DNA of 64,000 bases from Erythrobacter sp. (GCF_024305245.1 NZ_JAMWYX010000003.1:310001-374000); one strand, 5' to 3'. Numbered from the stretch's first letter, positions 35,893 through 44,983 are shown. Notes: generated by a model from the letters alone, not told the origin. A program made the numbers and translations.

Positions 35893-36052
35893 CGGCAGAG
35901 ACTACCCACTCTTGCACAAGGTCTGCAATGGGGTCGCTACCTGAACGGCAGAAATTTTTCGGGAACGGGGCAAAGCCGCAAGACCGCTTTCAGGATCGCG
36001 CATCGACCCCGCTCATGACCAGTCATGGGTGGGAAGTTGCCACTTTAAGATC

Positions 36053-36083
36053 CGTCGCCCCGTGCTTGACACGGGGCTTGGCT
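36053..36083 (+). repeat. Left 31-bp inverted repeat of element A
   Basis: Begins CGTCGCCCCGTG and ends GGGGCTTGGCT. The internal palindrome CCCCGTG/CACGGGG can form a 7-8 bp hairpin. It is the exact inverse of 36428-36458. Confidence 0.92.
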
Positions 36084-36117
36084 TTTCTTTTGTCGCCGTT
36101 GCCGCGATACCCGGATC

Positions 36118-36429
36118 ATGGCGAAGGGCGGCTGGGTCTACATCGTGGCGAACCGCTACCGCGGCGGGATGTATGTCGGCGTCACCTCGGATGCTTTGGC
36201 CCGCGTGTATCAGCACCGCGAGGGGATGGGCTCGCGCCATGTCGCTGATTTTGCGAAGACCCGGCTGGTCTATGTCGAGCGCCACGAAGAGATCGAACAG
36301 GCAATTGCCCGGGAGAAGCTGGTCAAGAAATGGCGACGTGAATGGAAATTTGCGCTGATCGAGGCAGACAATCCGGAGTGGGGCGATCTTTGGGAACAAT
36401 GGTTCGCACCGCCGCCGGAGCAAAAATAG
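36118..36429 (+). CDS. GIY-YIG nuclease family protein (YhbQ/UPF0213-like), copy A
   Basis: A 103-residue single-domain GIY-YIG protein. The first tyrosine is in WVYIVANR, the second motif is YVGVTSD, the catalytic arginine is in LARVYQHREG and the metal-binding glutamate is in EEIEQAIAREKLVKK. The C-terminus carries LIEADNPEWGDLWEQW. It has all residues expected for an active endonuclease. It is the sole gene between two 31-bp inverted repeats. It shares the layout and many residues of copy B at 48550, but the sequences are clearly diverged. Confidence 0.92.
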   Translation: MAKGGWVYIVANRYRGGMYVGVTSDALARVYQHREGMGSRHVADFAKTRLVYVERHEEIEQAIAREKLVKKWRREWKFALIEADNPEWGDLWEQWFAPPPEQK

Positions 36430-36458
36430 CCAAGCCCCGTGTCAAGCACGGGGCGACG
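36428..36458 (-). repeat. Right 31-bp inverted repeat of element A
   Basis: Exact inverse of 36053-36083, starting with the last two bases of the nuclease stop codon (TAG at 36427-36429) and ending GGGGCGACG. Confidence 0.92.
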
Positions 36459-36533
36459 AACTTGAGAACGGAAGCGTTGGGGTCGTTTGCGGAACGGCAG
36501 CTTTTGGCGCAAACTTGGCCCTAGCGGACGCCT

Positions 36534-37469
36534 CTACCGAACCCAATCCAGCCCCATCTCCTCGAAGATTTCCTTGTCCTCGGCCCAGTTCTCCGACTGC
36601 TTGACGTGGAGATAGAGGTGGACTGGCACGCCCAGCACTTCGCTTAATTCCTTGCGCGCCGCCGCGCCGATTTCCTTGATGCGTGATCCGCCCTTGCCGA
36701 GGACGATGGCGCGCTGGGTTTCGCGGGCGACCACGATCTGCTGGTGGATTTCGATGCTGCCGTCGGCCCGCACCTCGTAACTCTCGGGCCGCACCGCGCT
36801 GTCGTAGGGCAGTTCCTCGTGCAGCTGCGCGTACAGCTGTTCGCGGGTGATCTCGGCGGCGAGCAGGCGTTCGGACGCGTCGGAGACCTGATCTTCGGGA
36901 TACATCCATTCGGCTTCGGGCATCATGCCCGCCAGCGCGTCCTTCAGTTCCGGCACCCCGTCACCCGTCAGCGCAGAGACGAAGTAGATTTCGGCGAATT
37001 CGACCTTGCCGGCCAGATCCTGCGCCAGCGCCAGCATGGGTTCCTTCTTGGAGCGGTCGACCTTGTTGATGACGAGGATCTTGCGCTCGGGCCGCCCGGC
37101 CAGCGCCTCTAGCAGCGGCTCCAACTCGTGGCGGCGCTGCTTGATCGGATCGACCAGCAGCAGCACCGCGTCGGCGGCTTCCGCGCCTTCCCACGCGGCG
37201 TTCACCATCGCGCGGTCCAGCCGCCGCCGGGGTGCGAAGATGCCGGGGGTGTCGACCAGAATCATCTGCACCGGCGTGCCGTTCAATTCGTGCAGCGCGA
37301 TGCCGAGCATCCGCGCCCGCGTCGTCTGCGCCTTGGCACTGGTGATCGCGACCTTCTGGCCGACAAGCTGGTTCACCAGCGTCGATTTGCCCGCATTGGG
37401 CGCACCGATCACGGCAATCATGCCGCAGCGGGTGGGGCCTGTGGGGGTGGGTGTTTGTTCTTCCATCAT
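36534..37469 (-). CDS. era: GTPase Era
   Basis: A 311-residue ribosome-assembly GTPase binding 16S rRNA. G1 GAPNAGKST at 22-30, G3 DTPG, G4 NKVD and a C-terminal KH domain (IVLGKGGSRIKEIG). The start is one of two adjacent ATGs (37469 or 37466). The sequence before it, CGAACGGAAAA, is the outer end of the REP-like repeat at 37474-37565, so the repeat makes up its ribosome-binding region. Same strand as rnc and lepB, the usual lepB-rnc-era order. Confidence 0.97.
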   Translation of the reverse strand: MMEEQTPTPTGPTRCGMIAVIGAPNAGKSTLVNQLVGQKVAITSAKAQTTRARMLGIALHELNGTPVQMILVDTPGIFAPRRRLDRAMVNAAWEGAEAADAVLLLVDPIKQRRHELEPLLEALAGRPERKILVINKVDRSKKEPMLALAQDLAGKVEFAEIYFVSALTGDGVPELKDALAGMMPEAEWMYPEDQVSDASERLLAAEITREQLYAQLHEELPYDSAVRPESYEVRADGSIEIHQQIVVARETQRAIVLGKGGSRIKEIGAAARKELSEVLGVPVHLYLHVKQSENWAEDKEIFEEMGLDWVR

Positions 37470-37473
37470 TTTT

Positions 37474-37565
37474 CCGTTCGGGCTGAGCCTGTCGAAGCCC
37501 TGCACTTCCTTTTTGCACCTTGTCCAAGCAAAAGGACAGTCCTTCGACAAGCTCAGGACGAACGG
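37474..37565. repeat. REP-like inverted doublet (family D) between rnc and era
   Basis: Left arm CCGTTCGGGCTGAGCCTG then TCGAAGCCC; right arm CCTTCGACAAGCTCAGGA then CGAACGG. The centre holds a smaller pair CCTTTTTGC/GCAAAAGG. It sits inside the lepB-rnc-era operon, so it must be transcribed and could fold in the mRNA. Confidence 0.88.
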
Positions 37566-37601
37566 TGAAAGGGATAGGGGCGGGTCATCAGATGAAGTTA
37601 T

Positions 37602-38285
37602 TCACCCGTGCGCATCCAGAAACGCCTTGGCAGCCAGCCGTTCGGCCTCGCCCTTGCTCGACGCGCTGGCATTGGCATCGCCGACATTGCGCACACTCAC
37701 ACGCACGGTGAAGCGCGCCGCGTGGTCAGGGCCGCTGCGCTCGATGACTTCGTATTGCGGCATCGCCCGCTTGTTGCCCGCCGCCCATTCCTGCAGCGCA
37801 CTTTTGGGATGCTTGGCCTTGCCGACATCGCCCTCGAGCTCGCGCGACCACAGGCTGTAGACGGTATCGCGCGCGGCATCGAAGCCGTTTTCGATGAAGC
37901 ACGCGCCGATCAGCGCCTCCATCACATCGCCGAGGATCTTGTCGCTATCCAGCCCGCCATCGTCGCGCGCCTGCTTGCCCAGCCGGATGTGTTCGGGCAG
38001 CCCGATGGCGCGGGCGATGCGCGCGCAGGTCGTGCCGCTGACGAGGGCGTTGAGGCGCTGCGACAGCTTGCCTTCCGGCCCGTCGCCCGCGCGGTAGAGC
38101 CAGCCTGCGACCGACAGGCCCAGCACCCGGTCGCCCAGAAATTCGAGCCGCTGGTAATCGGTCGCCCCGCCGCCGCCGCCGTTGAAGCTGCCGTGGGTGA
38201 GCGCCTCGATCCACGGCGTTTCATTGCTCACGGCAAAGCCCTGTGCAACGAGCCAATCGCGCGTGGCGGGGTCGAGCGTGCTCAC
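37602..38285 (-). CDS. rnc: Ribonuclease III
   Basis: A 227-residue double-strand RNA endonuclease. The catalytic signature YQRLEFLGDRVLGL and the second acidic site DKILGDVMEALIGA are intact. A C-terminal dsRNA-binding domain (PKSALQEWAAGNKRAMPQYE, ending GEAERLAAKAFL) is present. GTG start overlaps the lepB stop codon (GTGA), a classic coupling. A REP doublet separates it from era. Confidence 0.96.
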   Translation of the reverse strand: MSTLDPATRDWLVAQGFAVSNETPWIEALTHGSFNGGGGGATDYQRLEFLGDRVLGLSVAGWLYRAGDGPEGKLSQRLNALVSGTTCARIARAIGLPEHIRLGKQARDDGGLDSDKILGDVMEALIGACFIENGFDAARDTVYSLWSRELEGDVGKAKHPKSALQEWAAGNKRAMPQYEVIERSGPDHAARFTVRVSVRNVGDANASASSKGEAERLAAKAFLDAHG

Positions 38286-39124
38286 AGGCCTCCTCCGATC
38301 CGGTTCCAGCGCGCGGCGGAAAACCACGTCCATGGCCTCACCCATTCGGCGCCGCCGTCGGTCGACCATACCACCAGCATCGCCCGCCCGACGAGCATAC
38401 GCTGCGGCACCAGCCCCACCGCATCGCCTGCCGCGGCAGGCCAGCGGCTGTCGCGCGAATTGTCGCGGTTGTCGCCCATCACGAACATCGCGCCGTCGGG
38501 CACGGTGACAGGCGCGATATTGTCGCCCGGCGTGGTGCCGAAATCGAGCACTTCGTATGTCTTTCCGCTCGGCAGGGTCTCGCGGTAACGGACATAGCTG
38601 CACGTCTCGCTGCCGTTCGCCAAAGCCCACGTCTGGCCCGCCCATGCGCAGCCGGTATTGGCCGACATGGCCAGCTTGAAATCGCCGATCCGTTCGCGCG
38701 GCACCGGCTTGCCGTTGAGCACCACCTGGCCGCCCACCACCGCCACGCTGTCGCCGGGAAGGCCGATCACCCGCTTGATATAGTCGCGCCCGTCGATGGG
38801 GTGTTTGAAGATCACCACATCGCCGCGTTCGGGCGCGCTTGCCAGCAGGCGGCCATCGGGCAGCGGCAGATCGAACGGCAGCGACTGGCGCGAATAGCCA
38901 TAGGGCCACTTGGCCGCGAGCAGATAGTCGCCGTTCATCAGCCGGGGCAACATGCTCTCCGAAGGGATCGAAAACGGCGAGAACGCCAGCGTGCGAAACG
39001 CCAGCACCAGCACCAGCAGCTTGATAAGGAACCACGCAAAGCTGCTCCACCCGTCGCGCTCGCGGTTGACCGCTGGCACCGGGGCAATCGTCGCATCGGC
39101 GAGAGATTGGCTCTTAACATCCAT
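38282..39124 (-). CDS. lepB: Signal peptidase I
   Basis: A 280-residue membrane-bound serine protease cleaving Sec signal peptides. One N-terminal helix (FLIKLLVLVLAFRTLAF), catalytic S57 in PSESMLP and general base K117 in DYIKRVIGLPGD; box E is visible as MFVMGDNRDNSRDSR. First gene of lepB-rnc-era and divergent from pgi. Confidence 0.97.
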   Translation of the reverse strand: MDVKSQSLADATIAPVPAVNRERDGWSSFAWFLIKLLVLVLAFRTLAFSPFSIPSESMLPRLMNGDYLLAAKWPYGYSRQSLPFDLPLPDGRLLASAPERGDVVIFKHPIDGRDYIKRVIGLPGDSVAVVGGQVVLNGKPVPRERIGDFKLAMSANTGCAWAGQTWALANGSETCSYVRYRETLPSGKTYEVLDFGTTPGDNIAPVTVPDGAMFVMGDNRDNSRDSRWPAAAGDAVGLVPQRMLVGRAMLVVWSTDGGAEWVRPWTWFSAARWNRIGGGL

Positions 39125-39173
39125 TGCTCATGCCCTTACTCGCACCGGCACAGCTGCGCAAAGGGGAACGGTA

Positions 39174-40721
39174 ATGATCGGATCGGGCGACGAACAAGGC
39201 AAGGCATGGCAGGCGCTGCGCGCGCTGGAGAACCGCAGCCTCGCCGCGCTGTTTGCCGAGGATCCGGGCCGGGTGGAGGCGATGACGCGCCGCATCGGCT
39301 GGCCGGTCGCGCCCGATAGCGAGCTGCAAGCCGGCATGGTAATCGATTTTTCCAAGACCCATCTCGGCCCCGATGCGCTGACCGCGTTCGAGAAGCTCGC
39401 CGAAGCAGCAGGCTTTGCCGCTGCGCGCGAAGCGTTGTTCGATGGTGGGATCATTAACGTGACCGAGGGCCGCGCCGCCACCCACGGCGCGCTGCGCGGC
39501 AGCGGCACCCCGGCGCAGGTGGAGGAAGCCGATGCGCTGCTCGCCCGCATGGGAATGCTGGTCGAAGCGATCCACGAAGGCGCGCTGGGCGAGGTGCGGC
39601 ATTGCATCGCTATCGGGATCGGCGGATCGGCGCTCGGCCCGGCGCTGGCGGTGGACGCGCTGGCGCGCGATCTGGCGATGGTCGATGTGCATGTGGTGTC
39701 GAATATCGACGGGTTGGCGCTGGAGCAGGCGTTTGATGCCTGCGATCCGGCAACCACGCTGATCGCGGTCGCCTCCAAGACCTTCACCACCATCGAAACC
39801 ATGACCAACGCGACCAGCGCGCTGAAATGGCTGGCGGATAGCGGCGTGTCCGATCCCGGCGGGCGGGTGGTCGCGCTCACCGCTTCGCCCGAAAAGGCTG
39901 TGGAATGGGGCGTCGATGAAACCCGCGTGCTGCCGTTCCCCGAAAGCGTCGGCGGGCGGTATTCGCTGTTCTCCTCGATCGGCTTTCCGGTGGCGCTGGC
40001 CATCGGGATGGACGAATTCCGCGCCATGCTGGCAGGCGCGAAGGCGGTGGACGATCACTTCCGTCAGAACGAGGGCAGGGCCAATGCCCCGCTGCTCGCC
40101 GCCTTTGCCGATCAGTTCTACACCCGGCTGAAAGGCTGCCAGACCCGCGCGGTCTTCGCTTATGACGAGCGGCTGGCGCTGTTGCCCGACTATCTTCAGC
40201 AGCTCGAAATGGAATCCAACGGCAAGAGCGTCACGATAGACGGCGCTACCGTCGACGGGCCAACCGCGCCGATCACATGGGGCGGGGTGGGCACCGATGC
40301 GCAGCACGCAGTGTTCCAGCTGCTGCATCAGGGCACGCATCTGGTGCCGGTGGACTTCATCGCCAGCATTGCGCCGGGCGATACGCTCGACCCCGCGCAT
40401 CACCGTACGCTGTTGATGAACTGCCTTGCGCAAGGCGCGGCGCTGATGGCGGGCAAGCCGTCGGACGATCCGGCGCGCGCTTATTCTGGCGACCGGCCTT
40501 CGACCACTATCCTCGTCGATGATTGCGATGCGGCCGCGTTCGGCGCGCTGATCGCGTTCCACGAACACCGCACGTTTGCGAACGCGGTGTTGATGGGGAT
40601 CAACCCGTTCGACCAGTTCGGCGTGGAATTGGGCAAGGCTATCGCCAACCAGATCGATTCGGGTGAGGGAGACTTCGACCCCTCGACCCGCGCGCTGATG
40701 GCTGCAGCCGGTCTGGCCTGA
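39174..40721 (+). CDS. pgi: Glucose-6-phosphate isomerase
   Basis: A 515-residue enzyme interconverting glucose-6-phosphate and fructose-6-phosphate. Phosphosugar-binding motifs include GIGGSALGP, SKTFTTIETMTN, GGRYSLFSSIG (the PGI signature) and the late GINPFDQFGVELGK. The ATG at 39174 follows AAAGGGGAACGG. Divergent from lepB. Confidence 0.97.
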   Translation: MIGSGDEQGKAWQALRALENRSLAALFAEDPGRVEAMTRRIGWPVAPDSELQAGMVIDFSKTHLGPDALTAFEKLAEAAGFAAAREALFDGGIINVTEGRAATHGALRGSGTPAQVEEADALLARMGMLVEAIHEGALGEVRHCIAIGIGGSALGPALAVDALARDLAMVDVHVVSNIDGLALEQAFDACDPATTLIAVASKTFTTIETMTNATSALKWLADSGVSDPGGRVVALTASPEKAVEWGVDETRVLPFPESVGGRYSLFSSIGFPVALAIGMDEFRAMLAGAKAVDDHFRQNEGRANAPLLAAFADQFYTRLKGCQTRAVFAYDERLALLPDYLQQLEMESNGKSVTIDGATVDGPTAPITWGGVGTDAQHAVFQLLHQGTHLVPVDFIASIAPGDTLDPAHHRTLLMNCLAQGAALMAGKPSDDPARAYSGDRPSTTILVDDCDAAAFGALIAFHEHRTFANAVLMGINPFDQFGVELGKAIANQIDSGEGDFDPSTRALMAAAGLA

Positions 40722-40844
40722 CACTGCCGTAAAGCACATGCGCGCCTGCTAACCAGTGGCGCCCGGTCTTGCACGGCCGGGCCGATTGCGTATCCTCGCA
40801 GATTGGCAGGCAGGCCTCTCGCCCTGTCGTTTCAGCAAGGTCCC

Positions 40845-41243
40845 ATGATGAAATTCGCATTCTACCCGGTTCTTACTTTCGCGCTCGCGGCGGTCGCGGC
40901 ACCTGTTCTTGCAGACGATGCCACTGACGATGGCATGGCGGCAGCCCAGGCGCAGCCTGCACAGCTGATCGAATTCACCGGCGACCGTGAATTCGTCAAG
41001 ACCTCGCAGCGGCTCCGGGTTTGGCGCACCGAAGTCGGCTATACGCTGGCTGTCGACGCGGCGGGAACACCGACGGACTGCGAGCTCGCCGACAAGTTCC
41101 GGATGAACTACGTCAACGCCCGGCTGTGCGATGTATTGATCAAGCATCACACCTTCGAACCGGCCCGCGATGCGACCGGCGCGGCGGTGGACGGCAGCTA
41201 TGAGGGGCGGCTTAACCTAGTGGAATTGCGCGATAAGGATTGA
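40845..41243 (+). CDS. Small secreted protein with TonB-C-terminal-like domain (copy 1)
   Basis: A 132-residue protein with a signal peptide (about 1-23, ending APVLA) and one C-terminal domain resembling the TonB C-terminal fold: YTLAVDAAGTPTDCEL, then RLCDVLIKHHTFEPARDATG. It lacks the membrane anchor and proline-rich spanner of real TonB. The domain match is by pattern only. A paralogue follows at 41307. Confidence 0.75.
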   Translation: MMKFAFYPVLTFALAAVAAPVLADDATDDGMAAAQAQPAQLIEFTGDREFVKTSQRLRVWRTEVGYTLAVDAAGTPTDCELADKFRMNYVNARLCDVLIKHHTFEPARDATGAAVDGSYEGRLNLVELRDKD

Positions 41244-41306
41244 TCTTATCGAGTAAATATCGTAACTTGTCGCTCTCTCGCAGTTGAATGTGAAAGGGTC
41301 GATCTG

Positions 41307-41750
41307 ATGCAAAAAGGTTCGCTTCGTCTCGCTGCAATGTCGGGGATCCTGATCGCGGCATGCGCCATTAACGCTCCACTGGCCGCCAGTTCCGTCGCCG
41401 AAATTTCTGGCATCAAGGTCGGCCAGAACGCTTCGCAGGTTTCCCGATCCGACGCTTCGCGATCTGCCGAACTCGCTTTCTTCGATTACGGCCGCTTCGT
41501 CACGCACGCCCACTATCTCAGGCTCCCGCGCCAGATGCTCGCTTTCACCGTCACTGTCGGGGCGGACGGAAAGGTAAGCGAATGCACATTCGCGCGTGAG
41601 TTCCGGAGCGCCTTTACGCCTGCCGAATTGTGCGACCGTCTGAAGCTGACAATGAAGTTTCGTCCAGCGCGCGATGCGCAAGGCAAAAAGGTCAGCGATG
41701 TCTACAGCAACGAGGTTATGATCTGGTCGTTTGTCAGGCCGGATCGATAA
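41307..41750 (+). CDS. Small secreted protein with TonB-C-terminal-like domain (copy 2)
   Basis: A 147-residue paralogue of the preceding gene, 63 bp downstream. It has a signal peptide with a cysteine (LIAACAINAPLA; lipidation possible but not certain) and the same domain: LAFTVTVGADGKVSECTF and LCDRLKLTMKFRPARDAQG. Function unknown. Confidence 0.75.
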   Translation: MQKGSLRLAAMSGILIAACAINAPLAASSVAEISGIKVGQNASQVSRSDASRSAELAFFDYGRFVTHAHYLRLPRQMLAFTVTVGADGKVSECTFAREFRSAFTPAELCDRLKLTMKFRPARDAQGKKVSDVYSNEVMIWSFVRPDR

Positions 41751-41984
41751 TCCTTTGACATTTTGATCGATCGCGCCCATCTGGCCCCCATCGAAGCGCG
41801 CTAGCCATGCGTGAAGCGGCGGAATTCTGAAAGCATCCGCCCCGGCCGCACTTCGGTTCTACCTTCAAGACTTCCCTTTTCACGCGGGCGGTTTCAACCC
41901 CCGCGCCGTGCGTGCCTGCCAATGGACAAGATCCGTTTGGGACAGGCTAGCGCGCGTCGCAGAATATTTGCGAGTTTCTTAGAC

Positions 41985-43487
41985 ATGACTACTTTTGCTG
42001 ACCTCGGGCTGTCGCAGCCCGTGCTCCAGGCCCTCGATATGAAGGGCTACACCGTTCCCACCCCGATCCAGGAACAGGCCATCCCGGCTGTTCTCAAGGG
42101 CCGCGACCTGCTCGGTATCGCGCAGACCGGCACCGGCAAGACCGCTGCCTTCATGCTCCCCAGCATCGACCGGCTGCGCGAAGCCGACAAGCAGATCCCG
42201 TTCAAATCCTGCCGTATGCTGGTGCTGGCCCCGACCCGCGAACTCGCAGTGCAGATCGCCGACAGCGCCAAGGATTATGGCGCGCTCGCCGGCCTGAAGG
42301 TGCAATGCATTGTCGGCGGCACCTCTGTGGGCAAGGATCGTAACAAGCTGCACCGCGGCACCGACATTCTTGTCGCAACGCCCGGCCGCCTGCTCGACCT
42401 GATCGACCAGAAGGCGCTGAACCTCAACGGCATCGAAGTGCTGGTTCTCGACGAGGCCGACCAGATGCTCGACCTCGGCTTCATCCACGCACTGCGCAAG
42501 ATCAAGGAACTGGCGCCGAAAGAACGCCAGACGCTGTTCTTCAGCGCGACCATGCCCAAGGCGATCAAGGAACTGGTCAGCGGGTTCTGCAACAATCCGG
42601 TGCAGGTCTCGGTCACCCCGCAAAGCACCACTGCCGAGCGGATCGACCAGTACCTGTTCATGGTGCAGCAGGACGAGAAGCTGTCCCTGCTCGAAATGGT
42701 CCTCAAGGGCCGTCATGCCGTTCCCGGCACGGTGGAGCGCGTGCTGATCTTCACTCGCACCAAGCACGGTGCGGACCGGGTCGTGAAGCGGCTTGCCCAA
42801 GGCGGGATCGAATCCAACGCGATCCACGGCAACAAGTCGCAGCCGCAGCGCCAGCGTGCGCTCGACGATTTCCGCAAGGGCCGCGTGCCGGTGCTGATCG
42901 CGACCGATGTGGCCGCGCGCGGGATCGACATTCCCGGCGTCAGCCACGTCATCAACTACGAGCTGCCCAATGTGCCGGAACAATATGTTCACCGCATCGG
43001 GCGGACTGCGCGTGCGGGCAAGGGCGGCATCGCCATCGCTTTCTGTGCCGAGGACGAACGCGCATATCTGAAGGATATCCGCAAGGTCACCGGCGCAGAG
43101 CTGGAGCGTCTGCCGCTGCCGGACAATTTCCGCGCCGTGGTCGAAGGCGAAGGCCCGACCAAGCCTGCCGCCCGCGTTCCGATGAAGCGCGTCAATCCCC
43201 GCCCGCTCGGCCAGCGTCCGCAAGGCCAGCGTCCGCAGGGCGATCGCAAGCCGCAAGGCGAGCGCCGCGCTGATGGCGATCGGCGTCCGCAGGGTGAACG
43301 TCGTCCCGAAGGCGATCGTCGCCCGCAGGGTGATCGCAAGCCGCAGCAGGCGAATGGTTCGGGCGGTCAGGGCCGTCCCGGCGGCGGCGGTGGCCGTCCT
43401 TCGGGCGGTGGTAACGGCGGCGGTGGCCGTGGTCGCGGTCGTCCCGGTGGCAGCGGCGGCGGTCGTCCGCGCTCCGCGAGCGTCTGA
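41985..43487 (+). CDS. rhlE: DEAD-box RNA helicase, RhlE type
   Basis: A 500-residue ATP-dependent RNA helicase. Q-motif TPIQEQAIP, Walker A AQTGTGKT (46-53), DEAD box VLDEADQMLDLG, SAT motif FFSATMP, and C-terminal motifs ATDVAARGIDIP and HRIGRTARAG. The last 90 residues are low complexity: repeated RPQGDR/RPQGER units, then glycine-arginine stretches typical of RNA-binding tails. The ATG at 41985 begins MTTFADLGLS, the family's usual start. A 234-bp upstream gap precedes it, in which I saw no clear motif. Confidence 0.95.
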   Translation: MTTFADLGLSQPVLQALDMKGYTVPTPIQEQAIPAVLKGRDLLGIAQTGTGKTAAFMLPSIDRLREADKQIPFKSCRMLVLAPTRELAVQIADSAKDYGALAGLKVQCIVGGTSVGKDRNKLHRGTDILVATPGRLLDLIDQKALNLNGIEVLVLDEADQMLDLGFIHALRKIKELAPKERQTLFFSATMPKAIKELVSGFCNNPVQVSVTPQSTTAERIDQYLFMVQQDEKLSLLEMVLKGRHAVPGTVERVLIFTRTKHGADRVVKRLAQGGIESNAIHGNKSQPQRQRALDDFRKGRVPVLIATDVAARGIDIPGVSHVINYELPNVPEQYVHRIGRTARAGKGGIAIAFCAEDERAYLKDIRKVTGAELERLPLPDNFRAVVEGEGPTKPAARVPMKRVNPRPLGQRPQGQRPQGDRKPQGERRADGDRRPQGERRPEGDRRPQGDRKPQQANGSGGQGRPGGGGGRPSGGGNGGGGRGRGRPGGSGGGRPRSASV

Positions 43488-43505
43488 TATGTAACCCGGT
43501 GCTGG

Positions 43506-43544
43506 CGCAAGGCGAACTCTCTGGCATGAGAGGCGCGCCTTGCG
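43506..43544 (+). terminator. Hairpin after the rhlE gene
   Basis: CGCAAGGCG (43506-43514) pairs with CGCCTTGCG (43536-43544), enclosing a second stem CTCTC/GAGAG around TGGCAT. It lies 19 bp after the stop. There is no strong T-run, but position and stability suit a terminator. Confidence 0.5.
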
Positions 43545-43601
43545 GTTGGCATTGGCGGTGCCATCGGCCATAGCGCGCTTCACCGACCGGAGGAGCAGCG
43601 C

Positions 43602-44954
43602 ATGGCCGACCAATACGACTACGATCTCTTCACCATCGGCGCAGGTTCGGGCGGCGTTCGCGCCAGCCGGGTCGCCGCCGCGCACGGCGCGCGGGTGGCC
43701 GTGGCAGAGGAATACCGCGTCGGCGGCACCTGCGTGATCCGCGGCTGCGTGCCCAAGAAGATGCTCGTCTATGGCGCGCACTTCGCCGAGGATCTGGTCG
43801 ACGCCGAACATTTCGGCTGGAAGATCGAAGGTAAAAGCTTCGATTGGGCGCGCCTGCGCGATCATGTACAGAACGATGTGACCCGGCTCGAAGGGCTGTA
43901 TGGCCAGACGCTGAGCAACCACGATGTCACCGTGTTCGATGAACGCGCAACCATTACCGGCTACCACGAAGTCACGCTGGCGAGCGGCAAGGTCGTGACC
44001 GCCAAGTATATCCTGATCGCCACCGGCGCGCGTCCGCACGTCCCCGATTTCCGTGGCAGCGAGCATGTCATCACCTCGAATGAGGCGTTCCATCTCGACA
44101 CGATCCCGCGCCGGATGCTGATCGTGGGCGGCGGCTATATCGCCAATGAATTCGCCGGCATCTTCAACGAATTCGGTAGCAAGGTGACGATCGCCAACCG
44201 CTCCGACACGATCCTGCGCGGCTATGACGAAAGCGTGCGCGACCGGCTGCTGCAGATCAGCCTGACGAAGGGGATCGAGTTCTGCTTCATGGCCGAATTC
44301 GAATACGTCGAAGAACAGGACGACGGCACCTTCAGGGTCAAGCTCACCGGACAGGAAGAACGCGAATTCGACGTGGTGATGGTCGCCACCGGGCGCGTCC
44401 CCAACATCGAAGGTCTGGGGCTGGAAACTGTCGGCGTCGAATGCGGCAAGCGCGGCGAGATCGTGGTCGACACATTCAGCCGCACCAATGTCGATTACAT
44501 CTATGCCGTGGGCGACGTGACCGATCGGGTGCAGCTTACGCCGGTGGCCATCCGCGAAGGCCAGGCATTCGCGGATTCGGTATTCGGCGACGTCGAACCC
44601 TACGCCGTCGATCATTCCTGCGTGCCCAGCGCGGTGTTCAGCCACCCGCCCATCGCCGCGGTCGGCATGACCGAAGGCGAAGCGCGCAATCTGCTGGGCA
44701 GCGTCAGGGTCTATCAGGCCGATTTCCGCCCGATGAAAAACGTCGTGGCGGGCCGCAACGAACGCAGCCTTTACAAGATGATCGTCGATGCGGCGAATGA
44801 CCGGATCGTCGGCATCCACATGATCGGCCCCGAAGCGCCAGAGATCATGCAGGCCGCCGCCGTCGCGGTAAAGGCGGGCCTGACCAAGGCCGATTTCGAC
44901 GCGACGGTTGCGATCCACCCGACGATGGCGGAAGAACTGGTGCTGTTCAAATAA
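43602..44954 (+). CDS. gor: Glutathione-disulfide reductase
   Basis: A 450-residue NADPH flavoprotein keeping glutathione reduced. FAD motif GAGSGG at 13-18, redox cysteines C44 and C49 in GGTCVIRGCVPKK, NADP motif VGGGYIANEFAG, and the C-terminal HPTMAEE with the catalytic histidine-glutamate pair. The ATG follows GGAGGAG. It would supply the glutathione that a glutaredoxin such as the one at 14310 needs. Confidence 0.95.
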   Translation: MADQYDYDLFTIGAGSGGVRASRVAAAHGARVAVAEEYRVGGTCVIRGCVPKKMLVYGAHFAEDLVDAEHFGWKIEGKSFDWARLRDHVQNDVTRLEGLYGQTLSNHDVTVFDERATITGYHEVTLASGKVVTAKYILIATGARPHVPDFRGSEHVITSNEAFHLDTIPRRMLIVGGGYIANEFAGIFNEFGSKVTIANRSDTILRGYDESVRDRLLQISLTKGIEFCFMAEFEYVEEQDDGTFRVKLTGQEEREFDVVMVATGRVPNIEGLGLETVGVECGKRGEIVVDTFSRTNVDYIYAVGDVTDRVQLTPVAIREGQAFADSVFGDVEPYAVDHSCVPSAVFSHPPIAAVGMTEGEARNLLGSVRVYQADFRPMKNVVAGRNERSLYKMIVDAANDRIVGIHMIGPEAPEIMQAAAVAVKAGLTKADFDATVAIHPTMAEELVLFK

Positions 44955-44983
44955 CGGGCAGCACGCGCAACGGGGGAACGGCG

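Larger units (their letters stand above)
36053..36458. mobile_element. Putative GIY-YIG palindrome element A (406 bp)
   Basis: A unit bounded by two perfect 31-bp inverted repeats (36053-36083 and 36428-36458) and holding exactly one gene, a GIY-YIG nuclease. The outermost bases are CGTC and GACG. Each repeat is itself a hairpin: CCCCGTG, loop CTTGA, CACGGGG. The gene's stop codon runs into the right repeat. A second unit of the same plan but different repeat sequence is at 48470-48907. Mobility is inferred from structure; no target-site duplication was identified. Confidence 0.6.

Noticed and set aside
36014..36025. ATGACCAGTCAT near-palindrome as an operator
   Set aside because: Isolated and not next to a regulated promoter; perhaps a remnant of another repeat.
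41979..44918. A 979-codon open frame antisense to rhlE and gor
   Set aside because: No family features or plausible start; both genes on the plus strand are unambiguous.
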